From Paludibacterium paludis (lineage in GTDB: Bacteria; Pseudomonadota; Gammaproteobacteria; Burkholderiales; Chromobacteriaceae): DNA of 64,000 bases. Of the stretch, positions 27,413 to 37,106 are shown piece after piece. The notes under the pieces are model-generated. The model ran no database searches, had not been told where the DNA came from, and was given only the letters and a program-made list of their open reading frames with translations. The position numbers and the translations under genes were made by a program. The stretch is from assembly GCF_018802605.1 (NCBI RefSeq), contig NZ_CP069161.1, positions 2,232,001 through 2,296,000 of the forward strand. Direction: 5' to 3'. Every line of letters begins with the position of its first letter. Positions within the stretch are counted from its first letter, which is position 1.

Positions 27413-28213
27413 TTATTGATGCTGCTCAAGCTGGCGCACCCGTTCAAAAAGGCACACGGTCGCCGCCATCGCCACATTCAGCGACTCGGCATCCCCGGGC
27501 ATCGGAATTTTCACCCGATGATCGGCAAGTTCGAGCAGGCGCGCGGATACGCCGGCACCCTCGTTGCCGAATACGAAGGCCACCGCGCCGGTCAGATCGG
27601 TGTTGTACAGCGAGGTCGCGCCAGCCAGATGCGTAACCAGACGCGGCCCGTTCCAGGCGGCCAGGCGGGCGGCCAGATCCTCCCCTTCGAAAAGCGTCAA
27701 CGAGAAATGGGCGCCCATCCCCGCGCGCAGCACTTTGGGCGAGAACAGGTCGACACACCCCTTGCTGGCGAACACGGTTCTTACGCCCGACGCCGCCGCT
27801 CCCCGCAACAGGGTTCCCATATTGCCGGGGTCCTGAATGTCTTCCAGCATGAGACAGGGGAGATTCTCCACCGGTCCGGCCGGCAGGGGCCGGTCGCAGA
27901 TCGCCAGGACTTCCGGGGCCGAGGCGAGGCTCGACGCTTTTTGCAGCAGCGGTTCGGAGAGGACAGCCAGCGCCACACCGGCAGCCCGCAGGCGGACGGC
28001 CAGGGAAGCCACCTGGGGATGATCCAACGCCGCCGCATTGAGGTAGGCCGAGCGGCATACCACCCGCTTTTCCAGGCAAGTTTCGAGAAGGTGGATACCC
28101 TCGACCACCATGGCCGATTGTTTGCGGCGCTCGCGGGCGCTTTCGATCAGACGCAGCAGCGTCTTGACTTCATCGTTGTGTGTCGAAGAAAGAATTTTGT
28201 AATCGTGCAGCAT
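27413..28213 (-). CDS. RNA 2'-O-methyltransferase, TrmH/SpoU family
   Basis: 266 residues. N-terminal substrate-binding part with KTLLRLIESARERRKQ and VVEGIHLLE, then the SPOUT knot with motif 1 LEDIQDPGNMGTLLR, motif 2 FVFGNEGAG and motif 3 IPMPGDAESLNVAMAAT. These are the family's SAM-binding and catalytic parts. Target is probably rRNA or tRNA; the exact nucleotide is not decided. One base separates its ATG from the stop of the HDOD gene. Confidence 0.88.
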   Translation of the reverse strand: MLHDYKILSSTHNDEVKTLLRLIESARERRKQSAMVVEGIHLLETCLEKRVVCRSAYLNAAALDHPQVASLAVRLRAAGVALAVLSEPLLQKASSLASAPEVLAICDRPLPAGPVENLPCLMLEDIQDPGNMGTLLRGAAASGVRTVFASKGCVDLFSPKVLRAGMGAHFSLTLFEGEDLAARLAAWNGPRLVTHLAGATSLYNTDLTGAVAFVFGNEGAGVSARLLELADHRVKIPMPGDAESLNVAMAATVCLFERVRQLEQHQ

Positions 28214-28214
28214 G

Positions 28215-29537
28215 TCACAGTATATGGGTCATTCGCGCCACCAGTTCCTTGAACCGCATGTACACGGCATCGCCGATCGGCTGACCGGTCAAGCCATTGT
28301 CCACATAAAACACACCGTGCAGAGTATTTTCTGTGAACACGGTCATCACGGCGAATTCCTGGTCGCCCAGATAATCGAAAAAAGCATCCGGGTATTTGTG
28401 CACGAGCTTGGCGCGCACCATCGCCGGCGCATGAAAACTTTGCGGCTTGCTTGTCAGCAGCGCGAAAAAGGAGCCGGGCTCCAGTTCGACGGGAAGCTTG
28501 CGCAAGGGGTGGCTCTCGGGCAGACCGACCTGATAGCGCAATTTCAGCACATGCCGGGGCCTGTCGTAGCGCAAGAACAGAATGCGCTGGAATTTCAGAT
28601 CATTGGCCAGATGGCGGACCGCTTCCTTGAGCGCGGTCTCCACCGATGCCCCGACCGGCAGCGACGCGGCCGCGCTCGGCGCGATGCGATGGTACTCGCC
28701 CTCCAGGAACAGCAGCTCCCGCACCGGGAAAGCATAGCCCGGGGCTCGGGAGTGCCGAGCCACCTGAAGCACGGCCTGCACGACACTGTGATAGGCTTCC
28801 TCCCCGGGGATGCCCATCAGGCGCGCGGCCGCATCCACTCCGGTCTGCCATTGCGAACGCCAGTGCCCCTGCTCCAGACCATTGGCGGCGGCTACGGCAA
28901 GCTTGAGCAGCTGCCGGCGCCGATTGGGCGCGCCACCGCCCAGCAGCTGCTGCAACCCGACCGGCAACGGCACCTGACGGACAAAATGCTCCAGCACTTT
29001 GGGGTAGTCGGTGGCGAAGGTATCCGCCACCTGCTGCAACAAGGGGCGTACCGGCACTTCATTGCGGTACAGCAGGTAAAAGCAGGCGGGCAGATTATAG
29101 ACCAGCGCCGCCACGAAACAGTCCTCGACTTTGTGGTCGCCTTCGGCCGACAACCAGTCTTTGATGGTCAGGGCGGCGACGCGGCCTCGCGCCAGCCACA
29201 TCCCCACGGCCTCGAGCACCTCGGGAGAGAAACGGCCATCGGAGAGATCCAGCGCCACAAGACGGGAGAAACGGGCCACGACCCCTTCCAGCCCGATCAG
29301 CATCATGGCCTGCTCGATCGACGGCACGCTTTCGTTGCGCTGCAGCGCGCGGGAGCCGCCAATGACGCGCAACAGGTCGAACAGCAACAGGGGATCGGAA
29401 AGCGTGAGGTTGGCCAGATCGGTAAAACGGATCAGATCCGGGTGGCGCGATGTCTGGTCATGCAGCGCGGCCAGGGTATCGGGCAATATCGGCCAGCGCC
29501 GGGCGGCGATGGACTGGATCCAGTTATCGAGTTCCAT
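28215..29537 (-). CDS. HDOD-domain signalling protein
   Basis: 440 residues, cytoplasmic. The first 200 residues form an HDOD domain (WPILPDTLAALHDQ, DPLLLFDLLRVIGG, SVPSIEQAMMLIGLEGV), the non-hydrolytic relative of HD phosphodiesterases. Residues from about 280 look GAF-like (LANDLKFQRILFLRYD, VMTVFTENTLHGVFYVDN). HDOD proteins act in c-di-GMP, motility and stress pathways without known enzyme activity. The start overlaps the methyltransferase gene by 14 bases, and trmH follows at one base, so it belongs to the motAB operon. Confidence 0.83.
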   Translation of the reverse strand: MELDNWIQSIAARRWPILPDTLAALHDQTSRHPDLIRFTDLANLTLSDPLLLFDLLRVIGGSRALQRNESVPSIEQAMMLIGLEGVVARFSRLVALDLSDGRFSPEVLEAVGMWLARGRVAALTIKDWLSAEGDHKVEDCFVAALVYNLPACFYLLYRNEVPVRPLLQQVADTFATDYPKVLEHFVRQVPLPVGLQQLLGGGAPNRRRQLLKLAVAAANGLEQGHWRSQWQTGVDAAARLMGIPGEEAYHSVVQAVLQVARHSRAPGYAFPVRELLFLEGEYHRIAPSAAASLPVGASVETALKEAVRHLANDLKFQRILFLRYDRPRHVLKLRYQVGLPESHPLRKLPVELEPGSFFALLTSKPQSFHAPAMVRAKLVHKYPDAFFDYLGDQEFAVMTVFTENTLHGVFYVDNGLTGQPIGDAVYMRFKELVARMTHIL

Positions 29538-30270
29538 GTTGACGGCACCACATCAGAAGTTCTTTTTGCAAAGGGCCACCCAACGGCAACGTCCGGTCCG
29601 GAGGGACCCCCGGTACGATAAACGTATTGCTGACCAGCAGGGCATCAGGTTGCGCCTCACCGGAAAACTTGTCCCAGACCCGCATCATCGGCGCGGGAGA
29701 CAGGAACACATACACCGCATCGAACACCGACCAGTCAAGCGACCAGAAGCTGGCGGCGGTCAGCGCGACATTGCCCGGAGCCCCGGCCAGACGCCATCGG
29801 CACCAGCCCACCCCGAAGCTGCCCCAGGCCGATTCACTCGCCACAACCGTCACATCCGGCCGCAGGCGCGCCAGGCGCATGGCCAGGCGGGCATCACCCG
29901 AGCCGGCTTCCAGCACCCTGGCGCCAGCAGGCAGCGTCTCGGCGAGAACCTCCGCCACGCGCGGCGACGAGCGGTAAAGCGGCACCTGCCCGAAAACGGC
30001 GTTTCGACCGAAGGCCAGCGTCACGCCCAGCGCGACAAGATAAACCCAGGGAGGCACTCCCGCCGACAGCGCCAGCGCGCAGCAAGGCAGCAAAAGCGCA
30101 TGCATCAGCCTCACTCCCGCGCGTTCGCGCAGGACGCCCGCCGCCGCCGCGGCGAACAATCCGGCCAGGCAGGCGAACGCCAGCGGCGAAACGAGCGGCG
30201 CGACAAAGAACCAGGCGGCGAGGCAGGCGGCAAGTTCGATCAGAACGATCCGCCAAGCCGCGCCGATCAG
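29524..30270 (-). CDS. Membrane-anchored SAM-dependent methyltransferase (possible CTG start)
   Basis: The only conventional start codon in frame is a TTG at 30159 with no ribosome site, which would cut through hydrophobic sequence. The frame is open to a CTG at 30270 that overlaps the motB stop (CTGA) and has AGGGGG six bases upstream. From there the protein has 248 residues: about three N-terminal membrane helices (VLIELAACLAAWFFVAPLV, AFACLAGLFAAAAAGVL, PWVYLVALGVTLAFG) followed by a Rossmann methyltransferase with motif I VLEAGSGDARLAMRLA. I prefer the CTG start, which gives the membrane-plus-methyltransferase layout typical of the betaproteobacterial family. The substrate is unknown. Confidence 0.7.
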   Translation of the reverse strand: MIGAAWRIVLIELAACLAAWFFVAPLVSPLAFACLAGLFAAAAAGVLRERAGVRLMHALLLPCCALALSAGVPPWVYLVALGVTLAFGRNAVFGQVPLYRSSPRVAEVLAETLPAGARVLEAGSGDARLAMRLARLRPDVTVVASESAWGSFGVGWCRWRLAGAPGNVALTAASFWSLDWSVFDAVYVFLSPAPMMRVWDKFSGEAQPDALLVSNTFIVPGVPPDRTLPLGGPLQKELLMWCRQHGTR

Positions 30271-31166
30271 TTTGCGCCCCCTTCATGCGGCGCGGCCTGG
30301 GGCGCCGGCGGAATCGGCCCGATCGCTTCCTGATTCATCTGCGGGTTCACGCCATTGTTCAATATGGTGTCCTCGGCGCCCTTGTTCAGCACGACAATGG
30401 TGATCCGCCGGTTTTCAGGCGCGAACACATTGGTCCTGACCAGCGGAATCGATGCCGCCATGCCAACAACGCGCAGCACCTTGCCTTCGCCCAACCCTCC
30501 GCCGATCAGTTCGCGCCGCGCCGCGTTGGCGCGATCGGCCGACAGCTCCCAGTTGCTATAGCCGGCCTGCCCCGCGCTATATGGCTTGGCATCCGTGTGT
30601 CCGGAAATCGACAGCCGGTTCGGCGTCTGATTGAGGTCCTGTGCGAGGGCATGCAGAAGTTCCTTCGTATAGGACAACATGGTGGAACTGCCCGAATCGA
30701 ACATGGGCCGGTTCTGTTCGTCGACAATCTCGATCTTGAGTCCCTCGGGCGTCATTTCCAAACGCAGCTGGTTCTTGTGTTCCTTGAGCACCGCGCTCTT
30801 GTCCACCTTTTCCTGGATCTGCTTTTCCAGCTTGTGCAGACGGGTCTTCTCCTCCTGCGGATCGGCGTGCTTGTCGACCTGCCCCGCGTTCTTGGTCAGA
30901 TCGGTGCCGCCGCCCTTGATGACCGAGGTGGCGTCCCCCGCCCCGCTGCCGCCGGACATCGCGACTTTCAGCGGGGTCTTGAAATACTCGGCGATACCCT
31001 TGAGTGAACCTTGCGACACCGAGCCGAGCAACCACATCAGGAGGAAGAACGCCATCATCGCCGTCACGAAGTCGGCATAGGCGATTTTCCAGGCGCCGCC
31101 GTGATGGCCGTGCCCGCCCTTCTTGATGCGCTTGACGATGATGGGACGTTGCGATTCGTCTGCCAT
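30267..31166 (-). CDS. motB: Flagellar motor stator protein MotB
   Basis: Anchors the stator to peptidoglycan and shares the proton path with MotA. 299 residues: a basic N-terminus (VKRIKKGGHGHHGG), one membrane helix with the proton-binding aspartate in WKIAYADFVTAMMAFFLLMW, a plug/linker, and a C-terminal OmpA-like domain with LSISGHTDAKPY and SADRANAARR. It starts nine bases after motA. Gly-rich and charged linker residues 65-110 are usual. Confidence 0.96.
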   Translation of the reverse strand: MADESQRPIIVKRIKKGGHGHHGGAWKIAYADFVTAMMAFFLLMWLLGSVSQGSLKGIAEYFKTPLKVAMSGGSGAGDATSVIKGGGTDLTKNAGQVDKHADPQEEKTRLHKLEKQIQEKVDKSAVLKEHKNQLRLEMTPEGLKIEIVDEQNRPMFDSGSSTMLSYTKELLHALAQDLNQTPNRLSISGHTDAKPYSAGQAGYSNWELSADRANAARRELIGGGLGEGKVLRVVGMAASIPLVRTNVFAPENRRITIVVLNKGAEDTILNNGVNPQMNQEAIGPIPPAPQAAPHEGGAN

Positions 31167-31175
31167 GTCGGGTCC

Positions 31176-32036
31176 TTACTTGGCCTTGGCCTGTTTCACG
31201 TGTTCCTCCAGCTCCTTGAAGGAAGGACGGTCGTACGAAGTCAACACCTTGCGGCCGAATTCCACCGCGACCTGCGGCGCATAGCCGTTAAGACTGGCCA
31301 GAATGGTCACCTTGATGGTCTGGTAGACACGGGTGGAGTCGCCAAGACGTTGCTCGAGAATCGTGCCGAGGGGGCCGACGAAGCCGTAGGCGAGCAAAAT
31401 CCCGAGGAAGGTCCCGACCAGCGCATGGGCGATCAGGATACCCAGCTCGGCGGGCGGCAGCCCCACTGACTCCATCGTATGCACCACCCCCATCACCGCG
31501 GCGACGATACCGAACGCGGGCATGCCGTCCGCCAGGGCCTTGACCGCGCTGACCGGCACTTCGCCCTCATGGTGATGGGTCTCGATTTCGACATCCATCA
31601 GGTTCTCGATCTCGAAGGGATTGAGATTGCCCCCCACCATCAAGCGCAGGTAATCGCAAATGAACTCCACCACATGGTGATCGTGCAGAACCGCGGGATA
31701 TTTGGAGAAGACCGGACTCGCCTCGGGATTATCGACATCCGCCTCGATGGCCATCAGACCTTCCTTGCGCACCTTGGAGAGAATCTCGAACAGCAGCGTG
31801 AACAACTCCATGTAGAACGCCTTGTTGTACGGCGATCCCTTGAAGACCGTCGGCAGGGTCTTCAGCGTGGCCTTCATGGCCGGACCGCCGTTGGCGACCA
31901 CGAAAGCACCGCCCGCCGCCCCGCCGATCATCAGCACTTCCAGCGGTTGCAGCAGCGCGGCGATATGCCCCCCCGCCATGACAAAACCACCCAAAACCGA
32001 CGCAAGAATAATAAGGTAGCCGATCCCGACAAACAT
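31176..32036 (-). CDS. motA: Flagellar motor stator protein MotA
   Basis: Forms the proton-conducting stator ring with MotB. 286 residues with four membrane helices (start FVGIGYLIILASVLGGFVMA) and a large cytoplasmic loop carrying KVRKEGLMAIEADVDNP, the charged part that contacts FliG. PAFGIVAAVMGVVHTM is the conserved helix 3 with the proline important for torque. First gene of the motA-motB-methyltransferase-HDOD-trmH run. No clear sigma-28 promoter was identified upstream. Confidence 0.96.
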   Translation of the reverse strand: MFVGIGYLIILASVLGGFVMAGGHIAALLQPLEVLMIGGAAGGAFVVANGGPAMKATLKTLPTVFKGSPYNKAFYMELFTLLFEILSKVRKEGLMAIEADVDNPEASPVFSKYPAVLHDHHVVEFICDYLRLMVGGNLNPFEIENLMDVEIETHHHEGEVPVSAVKALADGMPAFGIVAAVMGVVHTMESVGLPPAELGILIAHALVGTFLGILLAYGFVGPLGTILEQRLGDSTRVYQTIKVTILASLNGYAPQVAVEFGRKVLTSYDRPSFKELEEHVKQAKAK

Positions 32037-32110
32037 GTCCTGGTCCTGTAGTTATGGTTGTTAGAGGGCCCGCATCCATGCGATGCCGGCTCGCCTTCTT
32101 ATTATTCATG

Positions 32111-32143
32111 AAAAAAGCGAATTTGGATTGTACCAAATTCGCT
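32111..32143 (-). terminator. Terminator after the aminotransferase gene
   Basis: On the minus strand AGCGAATTTGG and CCAAATTCGCT form a perfect stem around TACAAT and run into TTTTTT. It ends the polyamine operon and separates it from motA. Confidence 0.92.
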
Positions 32144-32194
32144 TATTTCGCGGCAAAACGCAACCACGGGAAGTCCATGCCACCGGACTGGTTT

Positions 32195-33574
32195 TTATAC
32201 CAATCCGCGACGCAGCAGCGTTTCCTCGAACTCGGTCATGCAGCGTTCGGCCACGCCGAGCATCTCGTCGATCTGGGCGCGCGTCATCACCAGAGGCGGC
32301 GAGGCGACCATGTGATCGGCGCAGGCGCGCATGATCAGGTTGTTGCGGAAGAAAATATCCCGGCAAATGAGCCCCGTTTCACCCCAGTTCGGGAACAGCG
32401 TCCGGGTCGCCTTGTCCTTGACCAGGGTGAAGGCCTGGATCAGGCCCACGCCACGCACGTCGTCGACATGGTCGAACTGCCCGAACACCTGGCGCCAGCG
32501 TTCCTGCATATAGGGCCCGGTATCGTGCCTGACCCGATCGATGATGCCCTCATCGCGCAGAGCCAGGATGTTGGCGCGCGCCACGGCCGCCGCGACGGGA
32601 TGCCCCGAGTACGTGAAGCCGTGATTGAAATCGCCGCCAGCGGCCAACCCTTCGGCCACCTTTTCGTTCAGAAACACCGCCCCCATCGGCAGATAGCCCG
32701 ATGTCAGCCCCTTGGCCGCCGTGAAGATATCCGGCCGGAACCCGAAGCGCTGCTGGCCGAACCACTCGCCAGTGCGACCGAAACCGCAGATCACCTCGTC
32801 GGCCACCAGCAGCACATCGTATTTGCGGCAAATCCGCTCGATTTCCGGCCAGTAGGTATCGGGCGGAATGATCACCCCGCCCGCGCCCTGAATCGGTTCG
32901 CCGACAAATGCCGCGACATTGTCCGGGCCGATTTCCAGGATTCGGTCCTCCAGCCAGCCGGCGGCCAGGAGCCCGAATTCGTCGCGGCTCATATCCTTGC
33001 CGAATTTGTACCACCACGGCTGCTCGATGTGCGCCATGTCCGGAATCGGCAACCCGCCTTGAGCGTGCATGTAATCCATCCCCCCCAGACTGGCCCCGCC
33101 CATGGTCGATCCGTGGTAGCCGTTCCAGCGGCCGATCAGGGTTTTTTTGGAGGGTTTGCCAGCGACATCCCAATAACGCCGCACCATGCGGATCATCGTG
33201 TCGACCGATTCGGAACCCGAGTTGGTATAAAACACATGATTGAAACCTTCCGGCGCGACCTTGGCCAGAAGCGCGGACAGCTCCACAACCGCCGGATGGG
33301 TCGTTTTGAAAAAAGTATTGTAGAACGGCAACTCATCCATCTGCCGCGATGCGGCCGCGGTCATGTCATGCCGGCCGTAGCCGATGTTGACACACCAGAG
33401 CCCGGCCATGCCGTCGATAATCTTGTTGCCATCCGAATCCCAAAGGTAAATGCCGTCGGCCCGGGTCATGACGCGGGCACCCTGCCGGTTCAAGGAATGC
33501 GCATCGCTGAAAGGGTGCACATGATGGGCGGCATCCAGGGCGCGCCATTCCGCTGTGGTACGCTGTTGACTCAT
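32195..33574 (-). CDS. spuC: Class III aminotransferase, putrescine/gamma-glutamylputrescine:pyruvate type
   Basis: 459-residue PLP enzyme. Family motifs: SDGNKIIDGMAGLWCVNIGYG, FYTNSGSESVDTMIRMVRRY, the catalytic acid region LLVADEVICGFGRTG, PLP lysine in FTAAKGLTSGYLPMGA, and the C-terminal EVGLI-type RGVGLIQAF. This is the SpuC/omega-transaminase group, which passes amine nitrogen to pyruvate, making alanine. Lying with puuA and puuD genes but without a puuB oxidase, it may oxidatively deaminate putrescine or gamma-glutamylputrescine. Last gene of the minus-strand polyamine operon. Confidence 0.85.
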   Translation of the reverse strand: MSQQRTTAEWRALDAAHHVHPFSDAHSLNRQGARVMTRADGIYLWDSDGNKIIDGMAGLWCVNIGYGRHDMTAAASRQMDELPFYNTFFKTTHPAVVELSALLAKVAPEGFNHVFYTNSGSESVDTMIRMVRRYWDVAGKPSKKTLIGRWNGYHGSTMGGASLGGMDYMHAQGGLPIPDMAHIEQPWWYKFGKDMSRDEFGLLAAGWLEDRILEIGPDNVAAFVGEPIQGAGGVIIPPDTYWPEIERICRKYDVLLVADEVICGFGRTGEWFGQQRFGFRPDIFTAAKGLTSGYLPMGAVFLNEKVAEGLAAGGDFNHGFTYSGHPVAAAVARANILALRDEGIIDRVRHDTGPYMQERWRQVFGQFDHVDDVRGVGLIQAFTLVKDKATRTLFPNWGETGLICRDIFFRNNLIMRACADHMVASPPLVMTRAQIDEMLGVAERCMTEFEETLLRRGLV

Positions 33575-33601
33575 ACGTCTCTCCTCTTCGGGGTTTTCCG
33601 T

Positions 33602-34936
33602 TCACACGTGCAGCAACAGGAACTTGCGTTCCCACGGGCTGATCACGCGGAAGTATTCCGAAAACTCTTTCTCTTTCATGGCGACATACATTTTCACGAA
33701 GCGCGGCCCGAGAATATCGGCGATCTCGGTGCACTCCCCCAGCTTGAGCAGCGCCTCTTCGGTGCTGTGCGGAAACTGATAGGGCAATTCGTAGGCGTCC
33801 GTCTGTCGCGGTTCCGTGCAGGGAATACGGTTCACCATGCCCAGGTAGCCACACGCCAGCGTCGCCGCGAGCACGATATACGGATTGGCATCGACGCCGG
33901 CGACCCGGTTCTCGATGCGCCGCGCCTGCGGCGGGGAATGGGGAACGCGAAACCCCACCGTGCGGTTGTCGTAGCCCCACTCCACATTGGTCGGCGCCGC
34001 GGTGTAGCGCGACAGGCGGCGGAAGGAATTCACATAAGGGGCGAACAAGGGCATGGATTGCGGCAGATAGCGCTGCAGTCCGCCAATGAAGTGGAAAAAA
34101 TGTTCGGACGGCGCGCCGTCCTCCAGCGAAAACACATTGTTTCCCGTCCGCTTGTCCACCACGCTCTGGTGAATGTGCATCGCGCTGCCGGGTTCGCTTT
34201 CCATGGGCTTGGCCATGAAGGTCGCGTACATGTTGTGGCGGAACGCCGCTTCGCGCACTGTGCGCTTGAACAGAAACACCTGATCGGCCAGCTCGATGGC
34301 ATTGCCGTGCAGGAAATTGATTTCCATCTGAGCCGTGCCGACTTCGTGCACCAGCGTGTCCACCTCGAGATTCTGCGCGTGACAGTAGTCGTAGATATCC
34401 TCGAACAGGGGATCGAACTCGTTGACCGCGTCGATCGAATAGGAGCGGCGGCCGAATTCGGCGCGCCCGGTGCGGCCGACCGGAGGGGCGAGCGGCACAT
34501 CCGGATCGGGGTTCGGCGAAATCAGGTAGAACTCCATTTCCGGCGCGACAACGGGCAGCCAGCCGCGCTCGTCGTACAGCGACAGGACGCGGCGCAGGAC
34601 ATTGCGCGGGGCGGTATCCACCGGCGTGCCGTCGGACCGGTAGCAATCGTAGATAAGCTGCGCGGTGGGGTCGCTCGCCCAGGGAACGAAACGCAGCGTG
34701 GAGGGGTCCGGATACAGCACCATGTCCGGATCGGTCAGATCAAGGTGGCTGTCGTCCGGATAGTCGCCGGCCACCGTCTGGATCAGCACGGCTTCCGGCA
34801 ACCGCATCTCCGGGTCCTGGACGAACTTGTCCTTGGGCACGATCTTGCCGCGCGCAAGGCCGGTCATGTCGGGAAGGATGCACTCCACTTCAGTGATCCG
34901 CTGCTCGCGCAGCCAGTCGTTCACTTCTTGATTCAT
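33602..34936 (-). CDS. puuA: Gamma-glutamylputrescine synthetase (glutamine synthetase-like)
   Basis: Joins glutamate to putrescine or other polyamines using ATP, the first step of the Puu/Pau pathway. 444 residues of glutamine synthetase fold: MTGLARGKIVPKDKF near the start, the metal site APEMEFYLI, VGTAQMEINFLHGNA, MHIHQSVVD, and the ATP/Glu site PTNVEWGYDNRTVGFRVP. Length and sequence match PuuA/SpuI rather than GlnA. Neighbours puuD-like, puuC-like and puuR-like support polyamine use. It follows the hydrolase by 56 bases. Confidence 0.9.
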   Translation of the reverse strand: MNQEVNDWLREQRITEVECILPDMTGLARGKIVPKDKFVQDPEMRLPEAVLIQTVAGDYPDDSHLDLTDPDMVLYPDPSTLRFVPWASDPTAQLIYDCYRSDGTPVDTAPRNVLRRVLSLYDERGWLPVVAPEMEFYLISPNPDPDVPLAPPVGRTGRAEFGRRSYSIDAVNEFDPLFEDIYDYCHAQNLEVDTLVHEVGTAQMEINFLHGNAIELADQVFLFKRTVREAAFRHNMYATFMAKPMESEPGSAMHIHQSVVDKRTGNNVFSLEDGAPSEHFFHFIGGLQRYLPQSMPLFAPYVNSFRRLSRYTAAPTNVEWGYDNRTVGFRVPHSPPQARRIENRVAGVDANPYIVLAATLACGYLGMVNRIPCTEPRQTDAYELPYQFPHSTEEALLKLGECTEIADILGPRFVKMYVAMKEKEFSEYFRVISPWERKFLLLHV

Positions 34937-34992
34937 GCTCTGTTTCCTTTGTTGTCCCGGCTGCTAAAACAGCTCTTGGGTATGTGCGGGCG

Positions 34993-35745
34993 TCAGGCGC
35001 GCGCTCGCTGGCGGGCGCGACAGGCTTCTCCGAACGCCTTGAAAATGGCATGTGACACAGGATTTTCCCAATAACGCCACTCGGGATGCCACTGTACGGC
35101 ATAGGCGAACCCCCGGGAGGAATCGAGCCGGAACGCCTCGATCAGGCCGTCCTCCGCCCGCGCCTCGGCGACCAGCCCCCGCCCCAGCCGCTTCACGCCC
35201 TGCTGATGCAAGGAGTTCACCGAGGCGTCAGTACGGCCCAGCCAGCCGGACAGCCAGCTGCCGTTCTCGAACACGATGCGATGAGCCGGACCATACACCA
35301 CCTCGAGATCTTCCGAATCCGGCTCGCGATGATCCTGATGCCCCGGCAATTCCTGGACATGCTGATGCAGCTCTCCGCCCAGGGCCACGTTGATCTCCTG
35401 AAACCCCCTGCAGATACCGAGAACCGGGATGCCCCGCTCCAGCGCGGGTTCGATCAGGCGCAACGTGGTGCTGTCCCGAAGGGGGTCATGCAGCGTGCCG
35501 GGGCGGCTCGCGGCGCCCAGATAATGCCGGGGTTCGACATTGGACACCGAACCGGTCAGCATCAGACCGTCGACCATGGACAGCACCTGATCGACATCCA
35601 GCGTCTCGCCCAGAGCGGGAATCAGGAGGGGCAGACCGCCCGCGCCTCCGGCCGCCGCCGCGATGTATTTGTCGCCCGCCGCATGAAACGGCGCGTCGTC
35701 GACGGTTTTGATGTCGCAAGGAACACCGATGAAAGGAAGTCGCAT
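34993..35745 (-). CDS. puuD: Gamma-glutamyl-GABA hydrolase (class I amidotransferase-like)
   Basis: Splits gamma-glutamyl-GABA to glutamate and GABA, ending the gamma-glutamylated branch. 250 residues, peptidase C26 fold: FIGVPCDIK start, LMLTGSVSNVEPRHYLG, nucleophile in VLGICRGFQEINVALGG, NSLHQQGVKRLG, and the His-Glu pair in AYAVQWHPEWRYW. It starts 18 bases after the alanine dehydrogenase stop. Confidence 0.9.
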   Translation of the reverse strand: MRLPFIGVPCDIKTVDDAPFHAAGDKYIAAAAGGAGGLPLLIPALGETLDVDQVLSMVDGLMLTGSVSNVEPRHYLGAASRPGTLHDPLRDSTTLRLIEPALERGIPVLGICRGFQEINVALGGELHQHVQELPGHQDHREPDSEDLEVVYGPAHRIVFENGSWLSGWLGRTDASVNSLHQQGVKRLGRGLVAEARAEDGLIEAFRLDSSRGFAYAVQWHPEWRYWENPVSHAIFKAFGEACRARQRARA

Positions 35746-35763
35746 GGCACTGGGCTCCCTGGT

Positions 35764-36888
35764 TCAACCGGCGGACCGGATCGCCTCGACCGGATCGATC
35801 CACGCATAACCGAGATCCTGCGCCACGGCCTGGTACGTCACGGCTCCGCGGCACACGTTCAGGCCGTTGCGCAGGTGCGCGTTGTCCAGCAGCGCGGTTT
35901 TCCAGCCTTTGTCGGCGATTTCCAGCGCATAGGGCAAGGTCGCGTTGGTCAGCGCCATGGTGGAGGTGCGCGCCACGCCGCCGGGCATGTTCGCGACACA
36001 GTAGTGGACGATGCCGTCCACTTCGTAGATCGGCTCCTGGTGGGTGGTGGGGCGGCTGGTTTCGAAGCATCCGCCCTGATCGATGGCCACATCGACGAGC
36101 ACGGCGCCGGTTTTCATGTGCTTGAGCATGGCGCGGGTAACCAGCTTGGGCGCGGCCGCGCCGGGAATCAGCACGGCGCCGACCACCAGATCGGCCTCGC
36201 GGATCATGTCGTCGATGTTCGCGGCATTGGACATCAGGGTCTTGATCTGCCCGCCGAACACCATGTCGATTTCCTTAAGACGCGGCAAGGAACGGTCAAG
36301 CAACGTGACATCGGCGCCCAGTCCCATCGCCATGCGCGCCGCGTTGAGGCCCACCACGCCGGCGCCGATCACCACCACGCGCGCGGGGGCCACGCCCGGC
36401 ACCCCGCCGAGCAGCACGCCGCGCCCGCCCTGGGCCTTTTCCAGGGCATGGGCGCCGGCCTGGATCGCCATCCGGCCGGCGACTTCCGACATCGGAGCAA
36501 GAAGCGGCAGGCCGCCTCGCTCGTCCGTGACGGTTTCATAGGCGATGGCGATCGCGTCGGACTCGACAAGCAACCGGGTTTGCTCGGGGTCGGGGGCGAG
36601 GTGCAGATACGTGAACAACAGCTGGCCGGGGCGCAGCATCCGGCATTCGATCGGCTGAGGTTCCTTGACCTTGATGATCATTTCGCTCTTTTCGAACACC
36701 TCCTCCGCGCGGGAGGCGATAGCGGCTCCGGCCTGGATGTAGTGCTCGTCGGCAAAACCGATGGACAAACCCGCTTGGGTTTGCACCAGAACCTTGTGAC
36801 CGTGGGCGATCAGCTCCCGGACTCCGGAGGGAGTGAGGCCCACACGATACTCGTGATTCTTGATTTCCTTGGGTACGCCGATATACAT
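35764..36888 (-). CDS. ald: Alanine dehydrogenase
   Basis: NAD-dependent oxidative deamination of L-alanine to pyruvate and ammonia. 374 residues: [20 protein letters not shown] start, [12 protein letters not shown], the Rossmann site [17 protein letters not shown], and [19 protein letters not shown]. First gene of the minus-strand polyamine operon. Its place is sensible because the pyruvate-dependent aminotransferase four genes on makes alanine; Ald regenerates the pyruvate and frees the nitrogen. Confidence 0.95.
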   Translation of the reverse strand: MYIGVPKEIKNHEYRVGLTPSGVRELIAHGHKVLVQTQAGLSIGFADEHYIQAGAAIASRAEEVFEKSEMIIKVKEPQPIECRMLRPGQLLFTYLHLAPDPEQTRLLVESDAIAIAYETVTDERGGLPLLAPMSEVAGRMAIQAGAHALEKAQGGRGVLLGGVPGVAPARVVVIGAGVVGLNAARMAMGLGADVTLLDRSLPRLKEIDMVFGGQIKTLMSNAANIDDMIREADLVVGAVLIPGAAAPKLVTRAMLKHMKTGAVLVDVAIDQGGCFETSRPTTHQEPIYEVDGIVHYCVANMPGGVARTSTMALTNATLPYALEIADKGWKTALLDNAHLRNGLNVCRGAVTYQAVAQDLGYAWIDPVEAIRSAG

Positions 36889-37106
36889 GCTTGTCTCTCC
36901 TCAGAAACAGCGACACGAAAACATGCGTTGCTATCGTTTAAAAAAATCTACACTCGACCGGTGCTTGCGAACGATTTTGACGATAAAATTCCCGGCATGC
37001 AAAGAGAATCCATTTTGCATCGCAGCAAGCTGAGCCTGCCCTCTGGCGGGTTCATTCTGCTCTCGTCTAATATTATTAACATGACTCTCGGGGAAACAAG
37101 CTGATC

